A DNA stretch of 64,000 nucleotides from Cyrtodaria siliqua (GCA_037043455.1 JAWPHD010000289.1:310001-374000); one strand, 5' to 3'; counted from the stretch's first letter, positions 12,100 through 24,246 are shown. Notes: generated from the letters alone by a model not told the origin. Made by a program: numbers and translations.

Positions 12100-13277
12100 A
12101 TCAATACTTTGAATGCTGAGCTAGCGAACACTTCTGCTTATCTGACTACACCTCTGCTGGAGACGGACATTGTTTCCCAACATGTGACCTTTATGGAGAC
12201 TATAAAGGTTTCTGTAATTAGTAAGCAGACGAAGCTCCCTACAATGTACTGGATATCCAAACTTCACAAAATTCCTTACAAAGCACGTTTTATCGCTAAT
12301 TGTAGTTCATGTACCACGACCAATATATCAAAACTATTGACTTCCTGACTTTCCGCGGTTAAAGAACATGTTGTAAAATATTGCGGAAAGGCCTACGAGA
12401 ACTCAGGAATCAATCTGTTTTGGTCTATCAAAGAAAAATTGCTTCAGCTTATTCATTTGCTAGAGAAGGTACTAACTGTGCGCCACTTGTTGCAGATTTG
12501 TTTTTGTACTGCTATGAAAGAGATTTTTTGCTGAGTTTGTCACCTGTTAGCCAGAATGAAATTATTGATGCATTTAATAATACTTCTCGGTATCTTGATG
12601 ACATACTCAATATTGATAATCCGTTCTTTGCTCATATGGTTAATAACATGTATCCACCAGAGCTCAGGTTGAATAAAGCCAACAGTTCAGATACAGTATC
12701 AGCATTTCTCGATCTTCATCTCTCGATTTCAAATGATTGTATTCATACTAAAATCTATGATGAGAGAGATTATTTCAATTTTAACATCGTTAACTATCCA
12801 CACCTGGATGGAGATGTACCTCGTGCTTCCTCATACGGCGTGTATATCTCCCAGCTCATTCGATTTGCTCGAGCGTGTAATGATGTTATAGACTTCAATG
12901 ATCGAAATCAAGTTATTACAAGCAAACATCTTCAGCAGGGTTTTCGTTATCACAAACTACGTATATCTTTCTCTAAATTCTACCGCCGCAACGAGGGCCT
13001 GCTGGAAAAGTACAACACCAACCTTATAACACTTCTGCGACTAGGTATATCACAACCCTCATTTTATGGAGATGTGGTCTATAAACTTCGAAAGTTAAAG
13101 GGGTGTGACGGGTTTCCTGACCGCTTTACAAATTTAATCAGGAAGTTCGTCAGAAAAGGATATAACCATTTGGTTTTACAGCGCACTGCATGTTTAGTGA
13201 TTGACCCTTCTAAAGTCAGTCATAACGCTTCACTTTTCACTTGTGCGATGACTGGACTACCTCTTGGGGCACTATGA
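12100..13277 (+). pseudogene. Penelope-like reverse transcriptase, subfamily B, copy 1
   Basis: The upstream frame (12109-12348) has LPTMYWISKLHKIPYKARFI, the region before RT motif A with the Lys-Leu-His-Lys signature of Penelope-like RTs. After a stop and a deletion of about 100 bp that removes motif A, the frame 12381-13277 carries GTNCAPLVADLFLYCYERDF (motif B region), the catalytic TSRYLDDILNIDN box, FLDLHLSIS, a YGVYISQLIRFARAC segment and the C-terminal LRLGISQPSFYGDVVYKLRK. A working copy would catalyse target-primed reverse transcription. This one cannot, having lost motif A. No GIY-YIG endonuclease domain is visible; some Penelope-like lineages lack it. Confidence 0.65.
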
Positions 13278-13627
13278 TTGTACCTACTGAAACCCCAGCT
13301 AAGGGAGGTGGTTGCATGAACATTCGTCCCTCGAGTTTTCTGGTCGTACCCTAGATTGGTTTTCTCTTTAGCTGCAACTACTATGGTTGATCAGTACGAT
13401 TCTGGATACATCCTGAGATGTTTATTTATTTTTATTTTTTTGTATGTTTTGCTTTAGTTAGTTTCTTTGGATGTGGACTTTATTGTTAGAGAATTCCTTT
13501 TGATGGGATGTAGTTTTGTTTACACTGTCTTGTCTATTTGGGCGCTGAAGACAGGATAATAGCGAAGATTGTGCGCATATAAAATCGATTCAAGCTAACC
13601 AGTAGGCCTTATTGCCTACTGACCGTA
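13278..13627 (+). mobile_element. 3' non-coding region of Penelope-like subfamily B
   Basis: It directly follows the RT stop and contains cgtccctcgagttttctggt and gtaccctagattggttttct. The same block follows the RT at 35523-35880, follows the fragment at 37745-37905, and occurs as a loose piece near 18090-18180. No open frame of note. Confidence 0.6.
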
Positions 13628-14130
13628 ACCCTGTCTTCACCACCCTTTCTGTTGTTTTTTGTCTCTGTCATTGTATTTTCAAGTCCTTGTTTGCAGTACA
13701 GTGCGGACCTACGATGCCATTGCTTTCGGACGCTGTGGTTTCTATAGGACCCTCTATCTCATTTTTACAAACTTCGTAAGATCCTTGGTCATGATCACCT
13801 TCATACAATCTTTGTTAAACATGTTAAAATGTTTATCAAAATAGGTTATGACCCTATTAATTTGCAATGCACTGCATGCTTAGTGGTGGATCTTTATATA
13901 TACTGTCCGTTTTATTGAGATGACAGTAAGGTAAGTTTCAGGTTTGGTGCACCCTAGATCCTGGTTTAAACCCCCATGCGGCTTTTTTTGCCACTGACCG
14001 TTCCAAGGCGATAGCCCTGTTGTCAATCCTTTTTGTGTGTTTGTGACGTTTTTTTGTGCTTTTGTCCTTTGTTAACATTGTCATCATGTTTGTTCTTTTG
14101 CGTGTTTTTGGGTTACTGTGTTCTGTGTAA
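13628..14130 (+). mobile_element. Repeat piece joined to truncated Penelope-like subfamily A end
   Basis: 13628-13765 is a dispersed segment (ttgcagtacagtgcggacct) that also occurs at 35886-36016 and 44905-45040. From 13766 the sequence is the RT C-terminus of subfamily A in a broken frame (cttggtcatgatcacctt), then the conserved tail to about 14130. Counterpart in copy 2: 35886-36375. The short frames starting at 13659 and 35915 cross this junction and are not genes. Confidence 0.55.
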
Positions 14131-14132
14131 AT

Positions 14133-14245
14133 ATAGATATAAAAATCGAACAGGAAAAGCAGAATTCAAGGACGATAGTCAATCACAAACACACACAGAA
14201 ACAAAGAGCAAATGTAAGCTGCATTTCCTGTTCGACTTTTAGACT
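14133..14245. repeat. Inverted pair of Penelope-like tail ends
   Basis: A reverse tail end (aaaatcgaacaggaaaagca) is followed within 100 bp by a forward one (gcatttcctgttcgactttt), making a hairpin. The counterpart is at 36388-36495. Head-to-head tail ends like this recur at 17855-18245. Confidence 0.5.
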
Positions 14246-14744
14246 TATATTTAGTGATCTGTCATAACTTCAGACATGGCGACTATTTGTAATATGCCAG
14301 TCATTTAAGAGAATCGCTACACCCCATTAGACACTAATCAGGCGGTATCGTGTACAACATAAATCATCCGGCATTCCAATATTATGGTAATTTGATATGT
14401 TCACAATTTCAAACGTGACAGTTAATTATTGTCTGCTGTTACCATTTGGCATAATGCACAGTCCACGGTCTATTTCGAAAGGAAAACTATGCCGAGCGAT
14501 GTGATGCTGGTGTCGGTGCTTCAGTTTAGAATATTGAGTTTAACCAGCGCCCGTTCAGGTCTAGGTCATAAATACGTTGTAGTTGTTTTGTTGATAAATG
14601 TCCGTAGATATAATAAATTATATGTTTAAGATTTGTTCGGTTTAACGTAACTTCATATACTAAATTCGTCATGCTTCTTAAAGCTACACAGTCTCTATAT
14701 CAATCGATTTCTTCTTTGTAGGCGTGTCCTTATTTGTAAAGAAA

Positions 14745-14812
14745 TACAAAAAGATCGGACAGGGAAAGTAGCACTCAAGGAGGACAGTCATCCACAAAAC
14801 ACAGAAACAGTA
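14745..14812 (-). mobile_element. Penelope-like tail end, minus strand
   Basis: A short reverse copy (aaaagatcggacagggaaag) at the point where the two segmental copies diverge. In copy 2 the tail continues at the same position into a full reverse tail (36997 onward), so copy 1 is probably truncated by a rearrangement. Confidence 0.6.
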
Positions 14813-15381
14813 TGCCTTTTTAAAAACTGAAACACGCTGTATTCAATAATATGATAGTATACACGCGCAGTAAAATTTAATGCTTTTTGTTGGTTAAAGA
14901 AACTAACCAGTTTTAATGATTTGTTGTTGGTTAAAGAAACTATCCCGCCAAATAACGACAAATGGTACTCTACAAGACCGTATTTAAAACTCTATCCTTT
15001 TGTTCGGATCATATAATACTGTGCCGATTAACAGTACAGATTTTTTCAAGGTTTCTGAGATATCCGTGATTGAATATACATAAAATGAATTAATTCGACG
15101 TTACAGTTTTGGAGTTAGACCTGGGTTGTTAAGTAATAGATTGAGTATGGTTTCATTGAGTTGGTTCATTTAAACATCTAGATGGGCGTAGCTCTATTTC
15201 AGTTATTCTAACTGTTATTCTCACTGTTATTCTCACAGTTATTCTGACAGGTCTTATTTTCATTTAAACGATTTACACCTGTGTCTGAACAAAGAGAATT
15301 GTCTGTGACCATGCTACAATGCCGTTTATGTTATGTCTATCGAGTTTGGATTCTCAAAATATTTCAATATATATATATATA

Positions 15382-15905
15382 TGCGGAAACCTAAGTATGG
15401 GAGGAAATAAAGAAGAATGTTCCTTGTGTCAAATGGTGTAAAAAGTGACATGAATCGATAAAGACGTTGATAAAGTATTAATTTATGTTATGTAGTATTT
15501 CAACACAATTATAATTAAATCCGCCTATTCATTTTCAGTGTTACGCAAGAGGAACCACGTTTAGTACAAAGAGTTATAACATATCCATATAATTGCTAGA
15601 CTAAATGTCTAGCTCTGTGCCAACTTTCTTGTCTCTAACTTACAACAACAACACAATTTAGTGTGTAACTACTGTATTTTTAATCCGACCGCAATAATAA
15701 CGTGTTCTTTAATTTAGCCACCACCCAGGTGATGCATGAACAGGAAATGCAAATATTTCTGATTTAAAGACACGTGCATAGTATTTTAATAATTTTTAGA
15801 GCTGAATATTTACCCATGTCCTATGGAATAAAAGAAACTTTCGTACGACACGGTTGTGAATGCATTTGTTTCGGCAAGTTTATGAATAGATTGAACAAAT
15901 ATATA
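15382..15905. repeat. Left arm of a 520-bp inverted repeat
   Basis: It runs from gcggaaacctaagtatggga to aagtttatgaatagattgaa and is the reverse complement of 17150-17670 with roughly 90% identity by eye. The 1.25-kb spacer holds part of R1 and a separate MITE. It is either one element with long terminal repeats or two opposite insertions of one repeat. The left copy is followed by 170 bp (to 16072) that the right copy lacks, which favours two insertions. Confidence 0.75.
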
Positions 15906-15943
15906 TAAATAAAGTCTCTATTTACATATATTTAAATAAAAAC

Positions 15944-16072
15944 ATCTTTCTTTTTTGCCATAGCTTTCCACCTAGCTCTTAGGATTTTTTCCGTTTTCTT
16001 GTATATACAACCAATAAACGCCGCTGATGAAGACCGCTAGGTCGAAAGCTGTGGCAAATATGAAAGATTTAT
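15944..16072. other. Hairpin with a hammerhead-like core
   Basis: Two inverted segments (ttgccatagctttccaccta and its near-complement ctaggtcgaaagctgtggca) flank 60 bp. The right segment contains ctgatga (16024-16030), a four-pair stem gacc/ggtc with loop gcta, and gaaa (16044-16047), the arrangement of a hammerhead ribozyme core. The next bases agctgtggc can pair with gccatagct at 15957-15965 as stem III. Against this: one extra A follows ctgatga, and I cannot form stem I. Hammerhead motifs are known in Penelope-like and other retroelements, but function here is unproven. Confidence 0.35.
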
Positions 16073-16494
16073 ACATATATATATACCTCATCGTCAGTAT
16101 GTTTAGAACCTGTGTACATATGATGTTAAATGTTGCTGTTGTCGGCAGAATAGCTACTTTAACAATCCATCATAACTGATATATTATTCTACATCAAACT
16201 GGCTCCGATCGTTTTGAAATGCAAATGTAGGAGAATATTTGAACCTGATTTAAGTATTTACAGGTACGTAATGAAATAAACTTAAACATTAGCACGATTT
16301 AATTGCTGGAATTAATGGATTAGCATTCTCAGACATTACCACTAACAATCTACAATAAAAATTGTAACCCTTAATCACACAATTTGCCCGCCTAAATAGG
16401 AGAAGCAATATCTTTAAAAAATGCATTCCCATGTAAGAGTAACGAGAGGTATCAGGTCAGATTATTGACCTGAACATGGCGGAATGCATGTATA

Positions 16495-16970
16495 CTGAAG
16501 TGAACAAGAAACGCAACTCGGGAATTGCCGGTATATATTGTATATACTGCACACTTAATTCCACATACTATTTCAAAGAAATCCTGACTTGTTTTGTAAA
16601 AAACAAGTTGCTGTGATTTAGAGAAAGGACACAACTGTGATGTTGTAGACATTCTAATCACAGTATACGTTGTAACAAGAAATTCATAAATGTTGAAGTC
16701 CCTCTTTGAAAAATGGAGCCATATCAGTACTGTATTTAACGTTTAGAAGCACAATTTTGCATCCTAAGTTTGCTCACATGCTTGTGCCAAACGCGCACAC
16801 TGTCAATAATAAAACTTTGAAGGAATACTAATTGCTGTGTTATGTGTTGTTTAGACTTCTTTTTCCGAAAGGAAAGGTCTTACGTAGCTATGTACCATTC
16901 GATTAACATCAGCATTTGTACATACAATATATAGCAAAAATTCCCGAGTTGCGTTTCTTTTCCGCTTCAA
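16495..16970. mobile_element. TA-flanked MITE with about 50-bp terminal inverted repeats
   Basis: The ends are ctgaagtgaacaagaaacgc and its near-complement gcgtttcttttccgcttcaa, with pairing extending about 50 bp and including actcgggaatt. TATA flanks both sides, and the interrupted R1 copies lack the 476 bp. This fits a Tc1/mariner-type non-autonomous element. The minus-strand frame 16452-16661 inside it is not a gene. Confidence 0.8.
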
Positions 16971-17149
16971 TATAGTTATATCGTATACATATACGATGGT
17001 ATTCACATCGTTTTATTGGTAACGTTCCACATTATTGGTAACGTTCCACATTCTTGTTTTAACATGGCCCTAGAAAGGAGCATGGGAAAAGGTTTGGTGT
17101 TCAAATACTAGACTCTACATGTGTTGTCAACAGCAGAAAACCAGATTCG

Positions 17150-17670
17150 ATACGTGCTCAATATATTCGTAAACTTGCCGAAACAAATGCATTCACAACC
17201 GTGCCGAACGAAAGTTTCTTTTATTCCATAGGAAATGTGTAAATATTCAGCTTTTAAAATTATTAAAATACTATGCACGTGTCTTTAAATCAGAAATATT
17301 TGCATTTCCTGTTCATTCATCACCTGGGTGGTGGCTAAGTTAAAGAACACGTTATTATTGCGGTCGGAATAAAAATATAGTAGTAACACACTAAATGGTG
17401 TTGTTGTTGTACATTAGAGACAATAAAGTTGGCACAGAGCTAGACATTTAGTCTAACAATTATATTGATATGTTATAACTATATGTACTAAACGTGGTTC
17501 CTCTTGCGTAACATTGAAAATGAATAGGCGGATATTATTATAATTGTGTTGAAATACTACATAACATAAACTACTACTTTATCAACGTCTTTATCGTTTC
17601 ATGTCACTTTTTACACCATTTGACACAAGGAATATTCTTCAATATTTCCTCCCATATCTAAATTTTCGTT
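17150..17670. repeat. Right arm of a 520-bp inverted repeat
   Basis: Reverse complement of 15382-15905, ending at aatatttcctcccatatcta. Small indels and substitutions separate the arms, so they are not a recent palindrome. Confidence 0.75.
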
Positions 17671-17854
17671 TCGTAATATGCAATCGTGAATTAAAGAATT
17701 TCACAGGAAATTTGTTTTAGATCATTATGATATACTTCTTGTTTAGGAATTGACACCTCTACACGGGTAGGTTTCAAACTAATGTTATTAGGACTTGTGA
17801 CCCAACAAATTTACTTAATTGTGTATTAAATATCCAGTACAATATGTTGTAAAA

Positions 17855-17990
17855 AGATTGGACAGGGAAAGTAGCATTCAAGTAGGACAGTCAACCACAA
17901 AACACAGAAACAAACATGCAAACAGACACACAAGAAGGCAAAAGTAATAATAAATGCAAACGACACCACAAACACAAAAAGTTTTGTAAC
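17855..17990 (-). mobile_element. Penelope-like tail, minus strand
   Basis: Reverse copy of the 3' tail end: gattggacagggaaagtagc, then aaccacaaaacacagaaaca, then the caaacacaaaaag end. No protein-coding part. Confidence 0.65.
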
Positions 17991-18089
17991 TAACTAACTC
18001 TTCTTCAGTCACCACGCTTCACGTTTCTCTTTTAACGATGACTTGACAACCTTGTGGGATTGTACGATAGCATCGTTTGAAACATGAGA

Positions 18090-18245
18090 AGAATTTGCAT
18101 GAACGTTTGTCCCCCAGCATTTTGGTCGTACCATAGATTGGTTTTATCTTTTCTTTCAAATGCTTTGGTTGTTCATTACAAGTAGATATAAAAATCGAAC
18201 AGCAAAAGTAGCATTCAAGAACGACAGTCAAAAACAAACACACAC
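18090..18245. mobile_element. Subfamily B 3' piece followed by reverse tail end
   Basis: 18090-18180 resembles the subfamily B 3' region (gtcgtaccatagattggttt). 18183-18245 is a reverse tail end (aaaatcgaacagcaaaagta). The open frame 18019-18243 on the minus strand is read through both and is not a gene. Confidence 0.5.
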
Positions 18246-18779
18246 ATTAACAAAAAAGAAAGACAAGACGACGTAAACAAGTGTAATGTGATTTTATTGA
18301 GCTGAGAATACAATTGTCACAGGACATTAACATTGAAGTCAGTTGAGGATTTATCGTTTCCATCATTTCCAATGACAATTTATAAAGAAAGCAGTTATAA
18401 AAATCGAACAGACAGTTCATTGACGCATGACGTATTACAAAATTATGTTAACCTCTTTAAAAGAGAATTCAATTGTTGCAAATGTATATGTACATAGCAT
18501 AGGTTAAACAAACACTTTACAGAATTATTTGTTGAATAAGCAGACACTATTATAATCACTGGTTCATTGTATAACTAGTATAGATGTGGGTACACAGAGA
18601 CAGCTATAGGTGGCGTTTGTTTGTACACTCAGTACACTTGAAAAATCAACACTTGGTCATTTTGAATTTCCATAGTAGAATTGAAGTCCTCTTGCACAAT
18701 GTGTTTTAACTGTACGAGGTAGAACAACTCTTTGCAACTGTTTATCGTCATGTATTAACCTTCGGAACAATACACTTGT

Positions 18780-18920
18780 CTGTTTGTCTGTTTGCGTGTT
18801 TGTTTCTGTGTTTTGTGGTTTACTGTCCTCCTTGAATGCTACTTTCCCTGTCCGATCTTTTTATATTTCTTTTGTCCTCCTTGAATGCTACTTTCCCTGT
18901 CCGATCTTTTTATATTTCTT
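18780..18920 (+). mobile_element. Penelope-like tail with duplicated end
   Basis: A forward tail end whose last 48 bp (gtcctccttgaatgctactt onward) occur twice in direct tandem. Tandem or partial-tandem ends are typical of Penelope-like insertions, so this may record one. Confidence 0.6.
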
Positions 18921-18924
18921 GTGA

Positions 18925-19949
18925 ACTAACATACAATACAATCGTGATTTGAGGGAAAAAAAACAGCGGAAAAAAATGTTGCGTTTTTAAATGTCTATAT
19001 CTGACTGTTGGTTATACACGTCATAAATATGATTCCGAGATTGTGACAAAAACCACGAAGGAAATAATTAATTACAAATAAGTGTATGGTTACTGTTTTT
19101 TTTATATATACTATAATATTACAATCCTTGCAAAACTTTACCGGAATTTCCGAGGGAAGGTCAAGTAAAAATGCCTACAGAAAAAATAATTACCCAGGGA
19201 GATTTTTCCCATTAGCAGGATATTTTGGAACTTGTTTTGTTGTTTGATTTATTCGACTGTTTGATTATTAATTAATCTGGGCTTAATAAAGCTGCGTGCA
19301 ATAACGACATCAGACAACATGGGCAAATGAAGGAAATTAGCAATTACTAGTATTTTGATATTTTGTCAACATCGTGGAACTTTGTTTGCTTTGCAAAGAT
19401 ACTACACGTCGTATTGTATGCTTTTCAATTTTTGCACATGTACTGGGTCTGATAATAGATGCATTTATTCTCCAATTCGTAAAACTTCAATTTCTTAATT
19501 AAAATAATTCCGTATTTTGTTTTATAAGATGTAATTGATAATCAGAATTAATTTATAAATGCATGGTTTCTTTTTCATTAATAAATCCAAGGATTTGGTC
19601 CCATGTTTATAATGCACTTTAACTTGCTTTATCAAATAATTGGCATGTATGTTTGTCAGTTTAAATGATAATATTTTTAAAAAAAAAAATTGACATTGCA
19701 ATAGGGATCAATATGGCAAAATATCAAGGGAAAATACATCGTAGGTTTAATAATATGATGCTGAAAATAGATGATGATATTAATAAAATTATTTCAATAA
19801 CAAACACATGTATAGTGTCAATGAAATACATGACGTATTCATTAGTTTCCTCATACAGAAGTTCTAAACTATTGAATCAGTAAAAGTACCGATAATGCAC
19901 CAAGACCATACACTTTTTACGAAGTGTAATTTAATGTAAGTAAATAATA
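18925..19949. other. Spacer between duplication copies, nothing recognised
   Basis: AT-rich sequence without a recognisable repeat. A 72-codon frame (19665-19883) begins in an A-run and shows no familiar motif; I do not call it. Confidence 0.5.
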
Positions 19950-20505
19950 GATTTTAATATTGCATAGAGTCATACATCTTCATAGCATAGTAGTCCGTCT
20001 ATCAAACTTTACGCCATTTTCCTCATATGTATTATTAAGGGATGGCTCGGTAACGAAATACATTTTCTCGGGTCGTCGTTTAATCTTTATTAGAGTTCCT
20101 TCCTTCTACGACTTTAACAATCGATTTACTTTACAGTGGTGTTTGTCCTGCGGTTTGGATGGTAACCTATTTGAAATTAATTCATGTTTTCATTTAAGAT
20201 CTGTAAAATGAGAGAACAAAACATAAATTCCAACTTCAACAAAATAGATTAGTTAAAAGTAAAAGCCAAAATAAATAGCAGAATTGTTGCTCAGGTGTAA
20301 AAACAACCTCTGAGTATAACATTGTACATTCTGGGCAAAAAAAACATAGTACAATTTGTTCTTTCTTAATATTCTGGACAACAAAACAGGAAAAAATTAA
20401 TGCTATGTATGAAAATATTAGACCGCTAAGTCTAGTATAATGCTCATACGTTACACCTTCGTGGTAACCTGGTATAGAATATAGAGTTAAATTAACATTG
20501 TTGAA

Positions 20506-20625
20506 GTGATACGGGAAATAATTCCCGAGTGAGAAAGATTCTTGCGATATAGAAACGAGTGCGTTTTCGCACGAGTTTCTATATCGCAAGAATATTTCTC
20601 ACGAGTGAATTATTTTCCGTATCAC
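20506..20625. mobile_element. Foldback (hairpin) MITE, copy 2
   Basis: Counterpart of the hairpin at 557-676. It has one change in the loop (gttttcgcac here, gtttttgcac in copy 1), which restores a longer stem. It overlaps a chance open frame of 117 codons on the minus strand, which I do not regard as a gene. Confidence 0.75.
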
Positions 20626-23600
20626 GAAAAAAATGTTAATTAAACTATGTAATATATATTCTGTGACGAATTTCTTTCCAATCGTCTTTTGACACAAGTA
20701 TTCCCTCTTCTGTCACTACTTTGGCGACAGCGCGGAGTAATACCATGACGTCAATTCGTGACGTAATATCGTGACGTCTATCGTTTAGTTCATAACATTT
20801 GGCTACTGTGCTATCTTGCACACTAGGCGAGATAGCACAGTAGATGAAGGGATACGTTATAGATTTTCTCAAGCTGGACAATTTCTATAATTCATCACAG
20901 AATATAGAATATATGACACTCCATCTTCATCCCTGTCGCATGTTCATTTTGGCATTACTGTGATCTTCATCATGACTCTGCGTGTGTAAACTTTGGAACA
21001 TGACTCCATCGTAAATGGATGTTCTACTGTAGAATTTGTTGAATAATGAAGACAAAAATTCAGACCAGCGTACTATAGTTGATTGACGCTGTTCATGATT
21101 TTTTTATTAGATAATTTCGTAGATGTTCTATTCAGAACATGCTTAATTAAACTATTAATATTATATTTCAGGATGTTATCACTTTATGTTTTGTTTCACT
21201 GTTTTAATATCTTTTAAATTGCCTGAATGTTCCGCTTATTACAGATAGCAACGTTACATATTACGTTCGTATATAATGAATCTGTACAGGTTTTGCTTGA
21301 ATGATTGCTTCTCGAGTTTAGATTTACTTTGATTTATTCTGATGACAATGTTTGATAAAATTCATCCAGTGCACATTTGGGTGATGTATTGTAGAAACAT
21401 AGTCAGTTAGTAAACGTGCTAATATATTGTGTCAATAATTATTTAAAGACCATATATGTATCACAAGGCTTCTCCGTGTGAAAGAAAGCCAAATAATACG
21501 CTACTGTTTGTAGATAACATCTAATGAGTTATTTAATCATTTGAGTCCATCTGCTTGTCATCAATGAATGATATATCATACGATATTTTCCGAAACATTC
21601 AGACAGAGCTTAAAGGCAGAATTTGTTATTAATTATAGCGTATAAATGAAACAGTCAACAATACTTTCGTCTCTGTTTGTCCGTCCGTCCGTCCGCTGTC
21701 CGTTTGTCCGTCCGTCTGTCTGTCTGCATTTGCTCCATCGCGGAGGCATTTCTGATGAGAGATATTTTTATACAAAATTGCTGTACGTCCCAAAAAAAAC
21801 AGAACAACATGTATTAGGGACGTTAGCCACTCCCCCACCACATTTTATTGACATACATATGTATATGCATTCTAATTCTTTACCTACTCTCCTACAAAAA
21901 TACGCACATGTAAGCATAGAAAAAATTGTTTTTAGTTTAAATTACTCCACAAGACAAACCACGAAAGATGCGAATTTGGAATTGTCATTGAAATCGATTT
22001 GAAATACACGTTTGCACTCCAGAGTATACCGAGGGAAAAAAGTTTAGCAAGTTTATGTTGCACCCTGGAAATAATACATTTTTGGTTGTAAAATCAAGAA
22101 AGTACTGCCATATATAGACACACTATTTTATTAAAAATATACATCAATAACAGTCGAACATCTTAATGACGTAACGAATAAATGAACGTAATGGTCAAGC
22201 CCGTAAAGTCCTAAAATGTCAGTATATCTTGTTTACAGTATTATTTCATCTAAAAAACTTGCCAAACTGATCTTACCTCCGTATATTATTGCCGTAAAGA
22301 AATGTTTTGCTTTTGTCGTAATAATATCGTTTAGCATATTCAAACCTAATTAAATGGTATATGTTGGTATCTCAAAACAGATTTAAATATTACTGAAATA
22401 GATAACATAATATAAACAGTTTACTTTGTCATACTAAAATCTTTGCGTAATCTAGTTCTAACTAACGAATATGAATGAGTCAAAGGTGAAGTAGTTCCAA
22501 TTTGACAAACGCTCAAAAAATCGGTATTTAAGGCAGAAATAGATGCGTAAAATATCTTTTTAGCTTTAATCTAAGTATTCGTTGGTTAAATCTCCAGAGG
22601 AAATACTCAAGTGTTTTAGTTTTTTGCATTCATTAAAGCAACTTCCAACATTAAGGAGTCTGTTTTTTATAGGTGTGTAACAGATTACGCGGAACAGCAC
22701 CCAACATTTTTTTCAAGATATTCCTATTAATTGTAAACAGCAATAGCCCTGGACCATTTATCTGTCAGTTGTTTTGACTACACGTTTATTATTATAAAAG
22801 AATCGTTATTACATCTCTATGAAATATTCTCATGGTTGAAGATTGGGAAATTAAAAAATATATTTGCGGAAAAAACCTTCATCTCACAAGCATTATGAGA
22901 CAAGTCCAGCCAATTGAAGTCCGTGAAGGTTACCCGAGAACTGAGAGTAATCACACTATTGCGAGTGGAGTTGTACAGCACCTGACGACGGTCGAAGTAG
23001 CATCACCTTTATTTTTGTTTTTTCCTAGTCATTATTTTATAGATATATATAAAAACTGATAATCGAAATCCTGCAATTTAATATCACATAATTTGTTTGG
23101 TGGCTGCAAAAAGTCACCCAGACTATGAATTAGTAGTGCGTTTACTAACTTGCCATTTGGGCTCTAGGAGCCTAATCATTTTGAATTTAAAGTCGATTAT
23201 CGCTTTAGGCCTGTCCTAGTGGCATCATATGTGAACAAACTCAATACAACTGAGTCTGCCACTTTTGTCAAGTGCTTGTGCTTGTTATGTAACAGGGTGT
23301 TATCCTAATATAAGTTTTATTTTATACTATTTTAACAAGTTGGCATGCGCTCGTATTATATGTTTTCTAGCGTGTAGTTTATCTCCCGCTTTCTGAAAAT
23401 GAATATTGCCCACTTTGGACACCGATTACGTGCCACTGGTATAAATGTCTAGCATAGGCATGGACATGTAAGTATCGGGTAGTTTGGTGCATGTCTGTTA
23501 CAATGAGCGAATAAAGGAACAACACTATACAAAGTAGGGATTTGTTTTATTGGCCGCCGCATTGTCCCATCTACGCGGTTTTCTACACGTTGTTCACAAC

Positions 23601-24246
23601 TTATAGACGGTTCTAAGTTGTAGACAGTGACAAATGTGCAGTGAACTTGTTCACGGAGTGCAAACCTAAAAATGAAAACTCGTCAAAAAGAAAGTGTGCA
23701 CATATATTCATGGAAATACATGTAATTTAAAGATCAATAAAGTCGTGATACCTTTGTTGGAAAGTTCCTTAACTAACGAAGAAAGATAAAAAAAATCGGA
23801 CAGGGAAAGCAGCTTACAAAGACAAAGTCATAAAGTAAAAAAAACAATTTGGAACATGTATGAAGCTAAATATAGTACACACAGTTGAATGGGTATACAG
23901 TAAACTTCTATGTACTTATTTTCCGGAACTTCTCATGAATGTCAAACATTTAACTTTTTCTCAAACTTAAAGTTAAGATGTTTGATTGTGTGACATAACA
24001 GCTTACAGCTAGGCAATATTAGTAATGAGGCTGATAATGCAAATTAGCGCATTTTTTTGATTCAGTATATTTGACATTTCTCATTAACTTAGTTCTATAT
24101 AATACCTTACAGTCATTATGCTTCTGTGTATAAAACGGATAGGCCGGACCTTATATCACACAAATATATTGTTTTTGATTGATTTATGACAACAAGTTAT
24201 TGTAAGATATTGTATTGCATTTGATAGATTACCAATGTCCAAAACT

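Larger units (their letters stand above)
1..14811. repeat. Segmental duplication, copy 1
   Basis: This stretch is collinear with 19950-37062, in the same orientation. Match points seen by eye include 11/19960, 557/20506, 2903/22832, 5572/28351, 7083/29866, 10274/33074, 12109/34249 and 14429/36681. Sampled stretches differ by roughly 2-3%. Copy 1 lacks about 3.1 kb present in copy 2 (after 5560), has an extra 311-bp SINE at 4481-4791, and keeps about 740 bp (10830-11566) that copy 2 has lost. Similarity stops near 14811, where copy 1 continues into another dispersed repeat and copy 2 continues into a Penelope-like tail. The left boundary may lie before the window. Assembly of two haplotypes in tandem is an alternative to a true duplication. 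Confidence 0.9.
14815..17150. repeat. Dispersed repeat R1, third copy, interrupted twice
   Basis: Pieces of R1 are recognisable at 14815-15380, 16075-16494 and 16971-17150. The interruptions are the left arm of a long inverted repeat (15382-16072), at the (TA)n run, and a TA-flanked MITE (16495-16970). The other R1 copies (5020-5560, 24680-25494) lack both, which fixes the insertion points. A 12-bp unit based on gttattctcact repeats about four times at 15196-15250. Confidence 0.65.

Noticed and set aside
19665..19883. Lysine- and isoleucine-rich 72-codon frame
   Set aside because: Starts in an A-run, has no motif and fits AT-rich chance coding.
20236..20589. 117-codon minus-strand frame
   Set aside because: Runs through the foldback hairpin and is broken in copy 1.
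21646..22002. 118-codon frame rich in Arg and Pro
   Set aside because: Produced by the tccg/tctg microsatellite. The matching region of copy 1 has no such frame.
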